NCBI GenBank assembly: GCA_030041385.1
Contig: JASHNY010000203.1
Span: forward strand, 68,458-114,178
From: Alphaproteobacteria bacterium
Lineage (GTDB): Bacteria > Pseudomonadota > Alphaproteobacteria > ATCC43930 > CGMCC-115725
Length of the DNA: 45,721 bases
Direction of reading: 5' to 3'
Position numbers and translations under genes: made by a program. Below, piece by piece: positions 24,976 through 33,929 of this stretch. The notes below the pieces were generated by a model. It saw nothing but the letters and a program-made list of their open reading frames with translations. It was not told the DNA's origin and did not search any database. Position 1 is the first letter of the stretch; every line of letters begins with the position of its first letter.

Positions 24976-25697
24976 CTGCGCGGCGGCGCGGCCGCCACGT
25001 CCGGCTGCTCGCCTGGAACATCCGCCAGGGCGGCGGCACCCGCCTTGCCGCGATCGTCGCCGCACTCGCCGCCCACGCCGCCGACATTCTGGTGTTGTCG
25101 GAGTATCGCGGCGGCGACTCGGGCGCGCGCCTGATTGCGGCGCTGGCCGCAATCGGCTACCGCCATGTCAGTGCGCCGCCTCCGCCGCCCGGGCGCAATG
25201 GCACATTGGTCGCCGCCCGGGCGCGCTTTGGCCTGCATGAAGCGGGCGCAGCCGGTTTGCCCGAACCCTACAAGCTCGTCGCCGCCGAGTTCCCGGATTT
25301 CCGCCTTTACGGCGTCTACATGCCGAACCTGAAGGCAAAGGTTCCTTACTGGGATGCCCTGCTGGCCATGCTCGCCGCGGACGCGGCGCTGCCGACGCTG
25401 GCGATAGGCGATTTCAACACCTGCCGCGCCTATGTCGACGAGGCCGGGGCGATCGACGCGCTGGCCCATTACATGGACCGGGTCGCGGAAATCGGTTTCT
25501 GCGATCTGTGGCGGCAGCGCTATCCCGAACGCCGCGAATACTCCTGGTACAGCACCCGCGGCAACGGCTTCCGCATCGACCACGCGTTCCTGTCGCCGGC
25601 GCTGGCGGCGCGGGCCGGCGCGATCCGCTATTCGCATGCCGAGCGGCTCGCCGGGCTCAGCGACCACTCGCCGTTGATCGTCGATTTGCGGGTTTAG
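24972..25697 (+). CDS. Endonuclease/exonuclease/phosphatase family protein
   Basis: The 241-residue protein matches the EEP (DNase I / sphingomyelinase-like) fold: LLAWNIRQGGGTRL at the N-terminus with the metal-binding Asn, ILVLSEYRGG with the metal Glu, IGDFNTCRAYVDE (catalytic GDFN), RIDHAFLSP and LSDHSPLIVDL at the C-terminus with the catalytic Asp-His. It probably hydrolyses phosphodiesters of nucleic acids or small substrates in the cytosol; no signal peptide is visible. The start overlaps the MFS stop (ATGA), so both are one transcription unit. The reason for pairing with an exporter is unknown. Confidence 0.88.
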   Translation: MTARRRGRHVRLLAWNIRQGGGTRLAAIVAALAAHAADILVLSEYRGGDSGARLIAALAAIGYRHVSAPPPPPGRNGTLVAARARFGLHEAGAAGLPEPYKLVAAEFPDFRLYGVYMPNLKAKVPYWDALLAMLAADAALPTLAIGDFNTCRAYVDEAGAIDALAHYMDRVAEIGFCDLWRQRYPERREYSWYSTRGNGFRIDHAFLSPALAARAGAIRYSHAERLAGLSDHSPLIVDLRV

Positions 25698-25703
25698 ATT
25701 AGC

Positions 25704-25720
25704 GCGGGCGTCTCGCCCGC
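25704..25720. terminator. Short perfect hairpin between convergent genes
   Basis: GCGGGCG-TCT-CGCCCGC forms a 7-bp stem with a 3-nt loop, 6 bases after the EEP stop and 40 bases before the end of the opposing gene. It probably stabilises or terminates the MFS-EEP mRNA. No T-run follows. Confidence 0.4.
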
Positions 25721-25760
25721 ATGCGGCCGGGACGGAAGCGGTCCATTTCGGCCGGGAGTC

Positions 25761-26006
25761 CTACTTTTGCCCCAGCATCTTGGCGAGCTCTTCGGGCGGG
25801 ATCCCTTCCTTCCAGTTCTGGCCGGTATTCCAGCCCCACGAGCGGATCGCGTTGCGCTCGGCGATCAGTTTGGCGATGTCGGCCTCGATCACCGCGGCGG
25901 CGCGGCCGCCATTCGCCTGTTCCAGGTACAGTTCGTAGAGCTGGTCCCAGATCTGGGTCAGGCGCTCCCGCTGCTCGGGGGTAAACCCCGCTGTACTATC
26001 CGGCAT
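25761..26006 (-). CDS. Small helical hypothetical protein, 81 residues
   Basis: Start 26006 (MPDSTAGFTPEQRERLTQIW) is preceded by GGGAG at 6 nt. The protein is soluble and mostly helical with a Trp-rich second half (RSWGWNTGQNWKEGIPPEELAKML). It has a natural composition and good codon use. No family was recognised. It is convergent with the EEP gene and stands alone, with a coiled-coil membrane protein gene upstream. Confidence 0.65.
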   Translation of the reverse strand: MPDSTAGFTPEQRERLTQIWDQLYELYLEQANGGRAAAVIEADIAKLIAERNAIRSWGWNTGQNWKEGIPPEELAKMLGQK

Positions 26007-26089
26007 CGACCGCTCCCGCCGCTGCAATGGCGACGGCCGAAGAGGCTAGGCAAGAACGGTTAGGAGGACGTTAACGCGCGAGTGCGGGG

Positions 26090-26479
26090 TCAGCTAAAAA
26101 ACTTAGCGGCGAGCAGAACCCCGGTGGCGACCACGATCATGCTGCCGAGCCTTATCGTCAGGTCCCGGCGCAGGATTTCCATCTCCGCACGCAAGCCGCC
26201 GACGGCTGCGTCGATCATTGCCTTGGTCGCCGCTTCGGCCGCGGCGAAGCGACCCGTGGCCGCCGCTTCGAACCTCTCGAACTCCGTGCCCAGCCTTTCG
26301 AATTCGGCCTTGGTCGTGGCCTCCAGCCGGGCCAGGTCTTCGCGCGTGGCGAGCCGCGATAGATCGCCGTCGCGGGCATCGTGCAGCACGCCCGTCACGG
26401 CCTCGGCCTGTTCCTCGCTGAAGCCGGCGCTCTTCAGCCGTTTGGCAATCGCCAGAGTGTCGAGTTCGGCAGAAACCAT
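26090..26479 (-). CDS. DUF1640/CCDC90-like coiled-coil membrane protein
   Basis: The 129-residue protein has an N-terminal helical head (LAIAKRLKSAGFSEEQAEAVTGVL), a long coiled coil (about residues 45-105, LARLEATTKAEFERLGTEFERFEAA) and a single C-terminal membrane helix (MIVVATGVLLAAKFF). This order is that of DUF1640 proteins, bacterial relatives of mitochondrial CCDC90/MCUR1. Members occur widely in alphaproteobacteria and their role is not established. The tail anchor suggests a cytosolic coiled coil tethered to the inner membrane. No strong ribosome binding site was identified. Confidence 0.82.
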   Translation of the reverse strand: MVSAELDTLAIAKRLKSAGFSEEQAEAVTGVLHDARDGDLSRLATREDLARLEATTKAEFERLGTEFERFEAAATGRFAAAEAATKAMIDAAVGGLRAEMEILRRDLTIRLGSMIVVATGVLLAAKFFS

Positions 26480-26562
26480 CGGGGTCTGGCTGGTCGATCC
26501 GTGCCGGCACGATCCACTTCTGCGAACAACCTGTCAATGAGCGCGATTACCATGCGCCGCGC

Positions 26563-29500
26563 TCAATCGCCGATGGCGCGAACCGGCTCACGCGCGCCGG
26601 CCAGCTGGCGGCGGATCAGCCGCGCATAGAGCCCGTTGCGGGCGACCAGCTCGGCATGGCGGCCGCATTCGGCAACTCGGCCGCGATCGAGCACGACCAG
26701 CAGGTCGGCGTTGCGCACCGTGGACAGGCGATGCGCGATGACGATCGTCGTGCGGTTGCGCATCAGCGCGTCGAGCGCGGCGCGCACCTGGGCCTCGCTG
26801 ACCGCGTCGAGATGCGAGGTCGCCTCGTCGAGGATCAGCGTCGGTGCATTCTTCAGAAAGGCGCGGGCGATCGCCACCCGCTGGCGCTGGCCGCCGGAAA
26901 GCTGCACTCCGCGCTCGCCGACGCGGGTGTCGAGACCCTCGGGCAGGCTGGCGACGAATTCCGCCAGCGCGGCTTGTTCCAACGCCCGGGCAATTTCCCC
27001 CTCGCCAGCATCGGGCCGGGCGAGGGCGACGTTGGCGCGCAAGCTGTCGTTGAACAGGTAGGTGTCCTGCGACACCAGAGAGACGCGCCCGCGCAGATCG
27101 TCGAGCACGAAGTCCTTGAGGTCGATGCCGTCGATCAGGATCCGCCCTGCCGCGGGATCCCAAAACCGCAGCAGCAGGCTGGCGAGCGTCGTCTTCCCCG
27201 CGCCCGACGGCCCCACCACAGCAACCGTGCTGCCGGCGGCAATGTCGAGCGAAATCCCGTCGAGCGCCGCCGCCCGCGCGCCGGGATAGGCGAAGCCGAC
27301 ATCATCGAAGCGGATCGCCGAGCCGCCCAATGGCGCCGGCGGGTGCAGCGGGCCGTCGACGACCGCCGGCATCTCATGGTGGACCGCGTAAAGCCGCCGC
27401 GTCGAGGCGATCGTGTCGGCAAGCTGGCGGCTGACCTGAGCGATCTCCGAGATCGGCAGGAACGAGGCCAGCGCGATCAGGATCAGCAGGGGCAGGGTCG
27501 TCGCCGCGAGCTGGTGTTGCGAGACGAGCACGGCGCCAACCACCGCGACCGCGAGCCCACCAAAGCCGGTCGCGACCTCGAACAGGGCGGTCTGCGCGGC
27601 AAGGTCGGACAACAGGGCGAGGCGCGTCTTCTGGTAATCGCGCACCGCCGCCATGAATCCGTCGCGGCGGCGGCCGACCGCCTGGAACGCGACCAGGTCC
27701 CCCAGGCCCTGGATCGTCTCGGTGACGTAAGCGCCGAGCAATCCCAGCGCCTCGCGCGCCTCGCCGCCGAGCCGGTCGATGCGGCGCCGCGTCACCACCG
27801 GCGCGAGCCCGGCGTAAACCACGAACGGCAGTAAGGCCAGCGCGATCGGCCAGGCGATCACAGCGAGGGTCGCAAGCACGACCGACGGCACCAGCACCGC
27901 GACGAGCGCCGGCGCCACCGTATGGGCAAAGAAATACTCGATCGTCTCGATGTCCTGGGCGGCGAGCGCGATCAAATCGCCGGAGCGCCGCCGCACCAGA
28001 TAGGCCGGCGCCAGCGTGTCGAGCTTTTTGTAGAGGTCGATGCGCAATTCGGCCAACAGGCGATAGGCGATGTCGTGCGCGAGCCACGATTCGAGCCAGT
28101 GCAGGAGCCCCGCCAATGGCGCCGCCAACCCGAGCAGGATCAGCAGGGTGCCGTAAGGCGCGCCGGTTTTCACCGCGGCGACCGCGAGCGCGCTGAGGAC
28201 GCCGACGCCGATATAGGCCGCGACCCGCGCCACCCCCGAGGTCACGACGACCGCGAATTGCCGCCGCCACGGCGCGATGATGCGGATCAGGGTGGCGAGC
28301 GTTGCCGCGCCGCCGACCCGCGCTGCCGCGGCGGCGGTTGCCGCCGGCGCCTCCTCGCCGAGAATGGCGGCGTCGCGTGTTTCGGTCGGGGCCGCCTCGG
28401 CGCGATCGGCGATCAGGTCGAAATCGTCGCCGCGTTCCTCGGCCTGGGCGCCCATCAGCCGGCGATACGGGCCGTCGCGGCGGATCAATTCGGCGTGCCG
28501 GCCGCTCTCGACGACCCTCCCATGATCGAGCACCAGGATGCGGTCGGCGCCGATCACGCTCGACAGCCGGTGCGCCAGGATCAGCGTCGTGCGACCCTTG
28601 GCGAGGCGGTCGATCGCTTCCTGGATCACCGCCTCGTTCTCGGCATCGACCGACGACAAGGCCTCGTCGAGGATCAGGATCGGCGCATCCCGCAACAAGG
28701 CGCGGGCGATCGCGAGGCGCTGGCGCTGCCCGCCGGACAGGTTGGCGCCGCGCTCGCCGATGACCGTGCGATAGCCCTGCGGCAGGCGCATGATGAATTC
28801 GTGCGCGTTGGCGTCGCGCGCAGCGGTTTCGATCTCGCGGTCGGAGGCGTCGGGATTGCCGAGGCGCAGATTCTCGGCGACGGTGCCGTGAAACAGGTAG
28901 GTGTCCTGGTGGACGACCGCGATCAGGTGCCGCAATTCCTCCGGATCGAGATCGCGGATATCGCTGCCGCCGATCTCGACCGCACCCGATTGCGGGTCGA
29001 ACAGGCGCAAGAGCAGCCGCGCCACCGACGATTTGCCGGACCCGCTCGGCCCGACGATGCCGATCTTCTCGCCGGCCGCGACGGCGAAGGACAGGCCGTC
29101 ATGCGCCGGCCGCCGTCCGCCCGGATAGGCGAAGCGCACGTCGTCGAAGACGATGGCCGGCGCGAGCGCGGGCGGTTCGGGCCGTGCCTGCGGCGAGGGT
29201 TTCAGCGGCACCAACGGCTCGGCGGCCAGCAGCGCATTGATGCCGGCGGCAGCCGATTGCCCGGTCAAGCCCTGGTGCAACACTGTGCGCAGGTCGCGCA
29301 GCGGCCGGAAAATCTCGGTGCCGCACATCAATACGATCAGCAGCGCCTGGATCGTCATCTCGCCGTGCGACACCCGCCACGCGCCGAGCGCCAGCGCCGC
29401 CGCGGCGCCGATGGCCACGCCGGCGTCGGTGATGCCGCGCGTCATCACGCTGGTCGACAACACCCGCATGGTCGTGTCCGACAGGTGCCGTGCCCGCTCG

Positions 29501-30165
29501 GCGAGCCGCACCCCATAGGCGCGGCTCTGGCCGAACGCCTTCAAGGTCGGCAGGCCCTGGACGGCATCGAGGAACTCGGCCCCGAACCCCTTCATCGCCT
29601 CGTGCCGGACCCGGCCGCGGCCGCCCTCGATCTTGTTGAAAACCATCGGCGCGAACAGGGTGACGAGGGCGCCGGCCAGCATCACCGCGGCGACCGGCAG
29701 ATCCCACCACACGATGAACAGGAAGATCGCGATCGGGGTCAGCGCTGCGACGCAAACCTGCGGCACGTATTGGCCGAAAAAGGTCTGCAATTGCTCGACG
29801 CCGTCGACGATCGACAGCATCACCCCGCCGGTGCGCTCGCCGGCGAACCAGGCCGGCCCCAGTTCGGCGACCTTGTCGTAAAGCCGGCCGCGCAGATCGT
29901 TCTGCACGATGGCGGCGGTGCGGTGGGCGAGGATCGTGCGCCAGTAATCGAGCGCCGGGCGCAGCACCACCGCAGCGGCAACCCCGGCGGCGGCGATGGC
30001 GATCGGCTTCAGCCCGGCGCCGCGAAAGACCAGAGCGAGCAGAGTGCCGAGCAGCGTGAAGCGGGCGATGCCGAAGGCCGCCGCGGCCAGGCCGATCGCA
30101 ATCGCCGCTGCGATTCGGCCGCGCAGGCCGCGGGTCAGCTGCCACAGGCGCCGGTCAAAGTGCAT
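26563..30165 (-). CDS. Tandem ABC exporter, fused CydD-CydC-like
   Basis: This 1200-residue protein joins two complete half-transporters (membrane domain plus ATPase each). Half 1 has about six helices, then Walker A GPSGSGKSS (372-380), signature LSGGQRQR (from 476) and Walker B LILDEALSS (497-505). After an acidic/Ala linker (about 575-620), half 2 repeats the order with Walker A GPSGAGKTT (985-993), LSGGQRQR and LILDEATSH. Both sites look catalytically complete. The closest match in pattern is CydDC, which exports cysteine/glutathione or supports cytochrome bd assembly. No cydAB is nearby, so drug or lipid export is possible. A GGAGGAAG site precedes the start. Confidence 0.85.
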   Translation of the reverse strand: MHFDRRLWQLTRGLRGRIAAAIAIGLAAAAFGIARFTLLGTLLALVFRGAGLKPIAIAAAGVAAAVVLRPALDYWRTILAHRTAAIVQNDLRGRLYDKVAELGPAWFAGERTGGVMLSIVDGVEQLQTFFGQYVPQVCVAALTPIAIFLFIVWWDLPVAAVMLAGALVTLFAPMVFNKIEGGRGRVRHEAMKGFGAEFLDAVQGLPTLKAFGQSRAYGVRLAERARHLSDTTMRVLSTSVMTRGITDAGVAIGAAAALALGAWRVSHGEMTIQALLIVLMCGTEIFRPLRDLRTVLHQGLTGQSAAAGINALLAAEPLVPLKPSPQARPEPPALAPAIVFDDVRFAYPGGRRPAHDGLSFAVAAGEKIGIVGPSGSGKSSVARLLLRLFDPQSGAVEIGGSDIRDLDPEELRHLIAVVHQDTYLFHGTVAENLRLGNPDASDREIETAARDANAHEFIMRLPQGYRTVIGERGANLSGGQRQRLAIARALLRDAPILILDEALSSVDAENEAVIQEAIDRLAKGRTTLILAHRLSSVIGADRILVLDHGRVVESGRHAELIRRDGPYRRLMGAQAEERGDDFDLIADRAEAAPTETRDAAILGEEAPAATAAAAARVGGAATLATLIRIIAPWRRQFAVVVTSGVARVAAYIGVGVLSALAVAAVKTGAPYGTLLILLGLAAPLAGLLHWLESWLAHDIAYRLLAELRIDLYKKLDTLAPAYLVRRRSGDLIALAAQDIETIEYFFAHTVAPALVAVLVPSVVLATLAVIAWPIALALLPFVVYAGLAPVVTRRRIDRLGGEAREALGLLGAYVTETIQGLGDLVAFQAVGRRRDGFMAAVRDYQKTRLALLSDLAAQTALFEVATGFGGLAVAVVGAVLVSQHQLAATTLPLLILIALASFLPISEIAQVSRQLADTIASTRRLYAVHHEMPAVVDGPLHPPAPLGGSAIRFDDVGFAYPGARAAALDGISLDIAAGSTVAVVGPSGAGKTTLASLLLRFWDPAAGRILIDGIDLKDFVLDDLRGRVSLVSQDTYLFNDSLRANVALARPDAGEGEIARALEQAALAEFVASLPEGLDTRVGERGVQLSGGQRQRVAIARAFLKNAPTLILDEATSHLDAVSEAQVRAALDALMRNRTTIVIAHRLSTVRNADLLVVLDRGRVAECGRHAELVARNGLYARLIRRQLAGAREPVRAIGD

Positions 30166-30232
30166 CGCTTCCTCCGTATTCCCGGGCCGCGGCCGGCGTG
30201 ATCAGGCGGGATGGCCGCGCGAGCGGCGCCTG

Positions 30233-30679
30233 TCAGCGCCATTTCTCTTCGATGTTGCCCGACAATTGCGCCCGCGAAAGAGTCCGCGGGTCTTCGACAT
30301 CGACGGTCAAGTGCTCGGTCGGCCGTGGCGTCGCGGTGACGATGCTGACCCCGTTCGGCGCATGGAATCGATGCCAGGTGTTCTGCGGCACCACGACCGT
30401 CATCCCGGCGCTGACCTCATGGCTTTCGAGGCCGTTCTCGGTCATCAGGTGCATGGTGCAGGAGCCGTCGATGATCTGGACCAGTTCGTCGCCGTTCGGG
30501 TGGCGCTCCCATGCCGCGTCGCCGGAGAACTTGGCGCTGTAGATGTTGCCGTCGCGATAGGGCGCCAGGGTGACGAACGCGCCGGTGGCCTTGCGTTCGG
30601 CCTCGGTCGATTCCGGCCGCCGGCCGGTCATCATCGGCATTTTTGCAAGCGTGCCCTTGAGATCGAGGATTGTGGTCAT
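30233..30679 (-). CDS. Cupin-domain protein
   Basis: The 148-residue protein holds one cupin barrel: WERHPNGDELVQIIDGSCTMHL gives the first motif (His and Glu ligands), and GMTVVVPQNTWHRFHAP the second His. The N-terminal part (MTTILDLKGTLAKMPMM) precedes the barrel. GGAG precedes the ATG. It is divergent from the LysR regulator across a short AT-rich region with a perfect dyad, the usual layout for a LysR target. It may be a metal-dependent isomerase of the uronate/sugar pathway encoded by the downstream genes; this is inference. Confidence 0.82.
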   Translation of the reverse strand: MTTILDLKGTLAKMPMMTGRRPESTEAERKATGAFVTLAPYRDGNIYSAKFSGDAAWERHPNGDELVQIIDGSCTMHLMTENGLESHEVSAGMTVVVPQNTWHRFHAPNGVSIVTATPRPTEHLTVDVEDPRTLSRAQLSGNIEEKWR

Positions 30680-30756
30680 CGCCGCTCTCCTGCTCGTATC
30701 GACAGCAGGATAGCGATATGTTTTAATTTCAGGAACGCACAAATTCGATATGCATC

Positions 30757-30772
30757 GATACAGGTTTGTATC
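30757..30772. promoter_or_regulatory. Probable LysR-type operator
   Basis: GATACA-GGTT-TGTATC is a perfect 6-bp dyad with a 4-nt spacer (contains ATAC-N6-GTAT), preceded by the direct repeat TCGATA-TGCA-TCGATA (30745-30760). The stretch 30715-30775 is AT-rich against its surroundings and lies between the divergent cupin and regulator genes. Its position just upstream of ATG 30773 argues that the regulator really starts at 30863. Confidence 0.5.
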
Positions 30773-30862
30773 ATGGTCCCGCTCGACGATGCCCCTGTCC
30801 CCGGCGCAGAATTTCGGCGCAGCCAGGCGCCGCGCGGCGTGCCGGCCAACGGGGTCGGCAGC

Positions 30863-31726
30863 ATGGATTGGGACGACGTCCGCGTCTTTCTCGCGGTCGC
30901 GCGCCACGGCTCGCTGCGCGCCGCGGGCCGTGCGCTGGGCTTGAGCCAGCCGACAATCGGCCGCCGGCTCGCGGCGTTCGAGGCGACGTTCGGCGGCCCG
31001 ACCCTGTTCGACCGCCTGCCCGAGGGGTTGCGCCTGAACGCTGCCGGGGAGCGGCTGGTCGCGGCGGCGGAGGGCGTCGAGCGCGCGGCGTTGATGCTCG
31101 AGCGGCGTCGGGCAGCGTCGTCGCCCGAGCTGAGCGGCACCGTCCGCGTCTCGGTCGGCGAGTGGGCCGCCAGCTTCCTTTCCCGCAATCTCGGCGCGGC
31201 GGCGACGCCGCTGCCGGAGGGCATCACCCTCGAACTCGTCGAATCGCAGCAGACCGCCAACCTTGCCCGCCGCGAGGCCGATCTCGCGGTACGGCACCAT
31301 CCTCCCGAAGGCGGCGACCTCTATGTCGCCAAGCTCGGCGAGTTTGCCTGTGCGGTCTATCGGCGGGCGGGCTCCGCGAGCGACGCCTGGGTCACCTATA
31401 CCGAGGAGCAGGCGCATTACCCGACCGCGCGGTGGGTGTTGCAGCGAGTACGCGAAGCGGGCGACCCGATTGCGCTGCGCGCCTCGACCGCAACGATGCA
31501 CCTGGCGGCGATCCGCGCCGGCGCCGGACGCGGCATTCAGCCCTGCTTCATCGGCGACGACGACAAGCTGCTCGAGCGGCTGACCGCGCCGATCCCGGAG
31601 ATCGCCGCCGAATACTGGGTGATCGTGCACCGCGACCTGCGCCGCGCCGCCTGCGTGCGCGCGGTGATCGACTGGATCCGCCAGCTGTTCCACGACCAGC
31701 GCGACGCGCTCGCCGGCATCCGCTAA
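30863..31726 (+). CDS. LysR family transcriptional regulator
   Basis: The 287-residue protein has an N-terminal winged helix-turn-helix (MDWDDVRVFLAVARHGSLRA, then LGLSQPTIGRRLAAFEATFG) and a C-terminal LysR-type effector domain beginning near SGTVRVSVGEWAASFL. Start 30863 gives typical family length and begins exactly at the helix-turn-helix; an in-frame ATG at 30773 would add 30 non-homologous residues and sits on the operator. It is divergent from the cupin gene and upstream of an MFS transporter and a uronate-dehydrogenase-like gene, which it probably controls together with its own transcription. The inducer is probably a sugar acid. Confidence 0.88.
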   Translation: MDWDDVRVFLAVARHGSLRAAGRALGLSQPTIGRRLAAFEATFGGPTLFDRLPEGLRLNAAGERLVAAAEGVERAALMLERRRAASSPELSGTVRVSVGEWAASFLSRNLGAAATPLPEGITLELVESQQTANLARREADLAVRHHPPEGGDLYVAKLGEFACAVYRRAGSASDAWVTYTEEQAHYPTARWVLQRVREAGDPIALRASTATMHLAAIRAGAGRGIQPCFIGDDDKLLERLTAPIPEIAAEYWVIVHRDLRRAACVRAVIDWIRQLFHDQRDALAGIR

Positions 31727-31728
31727 GA

Positions 31729-31760
31729 CTCCCTCCCGTGGTCGCCGCGGGGAGGGGGAG
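31729..31760 (+). promoter_or_regulatory. Stem covering the MFS ribosome binding site
   Basis: CTCCCTCCC (31729-31737), just after the LysR stop, can pair with GGGGAGGGGGAG (31749-31760), which contains the ribosome binding site of the MFS gene, around an 11-nt loop. Translation of the transporter could thus depend on upstream ribosomes or on mRNA refolding. Confidence 0.4.
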
Positions 31761-31767
31761 CGCCGCG

Positions 31768-33105
31768 ATGAAGCAATCGGTCGAAGCGTTTGTCGCGGCG
31801 GCGATGGACGATGCCCGGATGGGCCCGCTGCACTGGCGCGTCGTGACCTTGATCAGCGCGGGCCTGGCAATCGATCTGGTCGATATTGCGGTGTTCGGGT
31901 CGCTGGTTCCCGACCTGATCAGAAGCGGCTTTGCCACGCCCGCGCATATCGCGCTGATCGCCAGCGCGACGCTGATCGGCACTTTTCTCGGCTCGCTCGG
32001 CCAGGGGGAATTGACCGACCGCTTCGGCCGCAAGACCGTTTACCAGGCGAATTTGCTGATCTTCGGAGTGATGACGATCGCCGCGTCGCTGGCGCCGAGC
32101 TATCTGTGGCTGGCCGGCGCACGCTTCGTCGCCGGGGTGGGGCTCGGCGCCGAGCCGCCGCTGTGCTTTTCCTATGCGGCGGAATACGCGCCGGCGCGCA
32201 GCCGCGGCAAGGTCATGGCCTTCGTTCACCTGATCGGCGGCGCCTCGCCGTGGCCGGTTTCGATCCTGTTCGTGCTCGCCTGTCGCAGCATTCTGGGCTG
32301 GCGCGGCATTTTCGTCGTGATCGGCATTGTCGCGCTGATCATCTGGCTGCTGCGCTTCTCGCTGCCGGAATCGCCGCGCTGGCTGGCGACGCACGGCCGC
32401 GGCGCGGAAGCGCTGGATGTGCTCAACCGGCTCGGCATCGCCGGGCCGGCACCCGGCACAGAGCTGGGCGCCAGCGCAGCGAGCGACACCAAAAGCGACC
32501 CGATCGCGGTGGTGTTCCGGCGCCATCGCAAGACGGTCGTCGCCTCGCTCGTCAGCTTCTTCACGCTTTTCTGCGTCGTCTATCTGGTGGCGACATGGCT
32601 GCCGCAACTGATGAGCGAACGCGGCTTTCCGATCACCAAGGCATTGACCTTCACCTTCGGCATGACCCTGGCCTACCCGTGCAGCAGCGTCTTCATGATG
32701 TTCGCGCTCGACCGTATCGGCCGGCTCAAGGTCTCGGTGACCGCGTCGTGCCTTGCGGTGGTCTTCGCCCTGCTGTTTGCCCAGGCGGGCTCGCAGCCGA
32801 TGGTATTGATTGTCGGGTTCTGCATGTTCTTCTTCATGCAGACCGGGGTGAACGCGATGGTGATCTTCACGGCCGAGTGCTTCCCGACCAACGCGCGGGC
32901 GTCGGGGATCGGCCTTGCCTTCGCTGCCAGCAAGATCGGTGCGTCGCTGGCCCCCTACGCGATCTTCATCTATCAGGCTTACGGGCTGGGCGCGCTGTTC
33001 GGCGGGATGGCGGCCCTGCTGATCGTCGCGGCGATCGCGACCACGCAGATCCATTCGGAAACCAAGGGGCGGCCGCTCGATGCCATTGCCGCACCGACCG
33101 GCTGA
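31768..33105 (+). CDS. MFS transporter, sugar/acid symporter type
   Basis: The 445-residue inner-membrane protein has 12 predicted helices with sugar-porter/aromatic-acid-symporter motifs: GELTDRFGRKTVY after helix 2, [13 protein letters not shown] before the central loop, and CFPTNARASGIG in the second half. It probably imports the substrate of the neighbouring dehydrogenase by proton symport. A strong GGAGGGGGAG site lies 7 nt before the ATG but may be masked in a stem. It follows the LysR gene by 41 bases and precedes the dehydrogenase by 20, forming one unit. Confidence 0.9.
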   Translation: MKQSVEAFVAAAMDDARMGPLHWRVVTLISAGLAIDLVDIAVFGSLVPDLIRSGFATPAHIALIASATLIGTFLGSLGQGELTDRFGRKTVYQANLLIFGVMTIAASLAPSYLWLAGARFVAGVGLGAEPPLCFSYAAEYAPARSRGKVMAFVHLIGGASPWPVSILFVLACRSILGWRGIFVVIGIVALIIWLLRFSLPESPRWLATHGRGAEALDVLNRLGIAGPAPGTELGASAASDTKSDPIAVVFRRHRKTVVASLVSFFTLFCVVYLVATWLPQLMSERGFPITKALTFTFGMTLAYPCSSVFMMFALDRIGRLKVSVTASCLAVVFALLFAQAGSQPMVLIVGFCMFFFMQTGVNAMVIFTAECFPTNARASGIGLAFAASKIGASLAPYAIFIYQAYGLGALFGGMAALLIVAAIATTQIHSETKGRPLDAIAAPTG

Positions 33106-33125
33106 GCCGGAGAAGGAGGATGCTC

Positions 33126-33929
33126 ATGCACAGGGTTCTGATCACCGGTGCGGGCGGCGGGATCGGGCGGTCATTGCGCGAGACGTTGCACGGCGTCTAT
33201 CCGGTATTGCGTGTGTCGGACCGGGTCGACATCGGGCCGGCTCGTGCCGGCGAGGAGGTCGACCGCACCGAGCTTGCCGACAGGGCCGCGGTCGAGCGCA
33301 TGGTTGAGGGGTGCGACGGGATCATCCATCTCGGCGGGATCTCGGGCGAGAACACCTGGGAGAAGATTCTCGAAGGCAACATCGTCGGCCTTTACAATGT
33401 GTTCGAGGCGGCGCGGCTGGCGGGGGTCAAGCGCATCGTCATGGCCACTTCGAACCACGCGGTCGGGTTTTATCGCCGCGACCAGACCATCAACCACAAC
33501 GTGATGGTGCGGCCGGACAGCCGCTACGGCGTGTCGAAGGCGTTCAGCGAGGCGCTCGGCAGCCTTTATTCCGACAAGCACGGGATCGGGTTTTTCGGCG
33601 TGCGCATCGGCAATTTCGGCACCCGGCCGATCGACAAGCGGCGCCTGTCGATCTGGATCAGCCCGCGTGACCTGACCCAGCTCGTGCGCATCGGGCTCGA
33701 ACATCCCGACATCCGCTACGAGATCGTCTACGGCGTCTCCAACAACCGCCGCTCGTGGTACGACAACTCGAACGCGGTGCGGCTCGGCTACCGGCCGCAG
33801 GATGATTCCGAGCCCTATGCCGCCGAGGTGTTGGCGAAGGAGCCTGCCGGCGCCGACCCGATCGCCGAGCGCCGGCAGGGCGGCACGTTCTGCGCCGAGG
33901 AATACTCGGCCGAAACCGAGCGCGATTAG
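33126..33929 (+). CDS. Uronate dehydrogenase-like SDR protein
   Basis: The 267-residue extended short-chain dehydrogenase has MHRVLITGAGGGIGRSLRE (NAD-binding Gly motif), CDGIIHLGGISGENTWEKIL, MATSNHAVGFYRRD (catalytic Ser region) and DSRYGVSKAFSEALG with the YxxxK pair. The pattern IHLGGIS...NI.GLYN...SNH.VG is that of bacterial uronate dehydrogenase (Udh), which oxidises glucuronate/galacturonate to the aldarolactone with NAD+. Start 33126 is placed 6 nt after GGAGG; ATG 33120 is too close. The end overlaps the opposing gene by 4 bases. The precise sugar acid is unproven. Confidence 0.87.
   Translation: MHRVLITGAGGGIGRSLRETLHGVYPVLRVSDRVDIGPARAGEEVDRTELADRAAVERMVEGCDGIIHLGGISGENTWEKILEGNIVGLYNVFEAARLAGVKRIVMATSNHAVGFYRRDQTINHNVMVRPDSRYGVSKAFSEALGSLYSDKHGIGFFGVRIGNFGTRPIDKRRLSIWISPRDLTQLVRIGLEHPDIRYEIVYGVSNNRRSWYDNSNAVRLGYRPQDDSEPYAAEVLAKEPAGADPIAERRQGGTFCAEEYSAETERD

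Noticed and set aside
27922-30201. 759-codon plus-strand frame
   Set aside because: It is antisense to the tandem ABC exporter, whose twin ATPase motifs prove the other strand codes.
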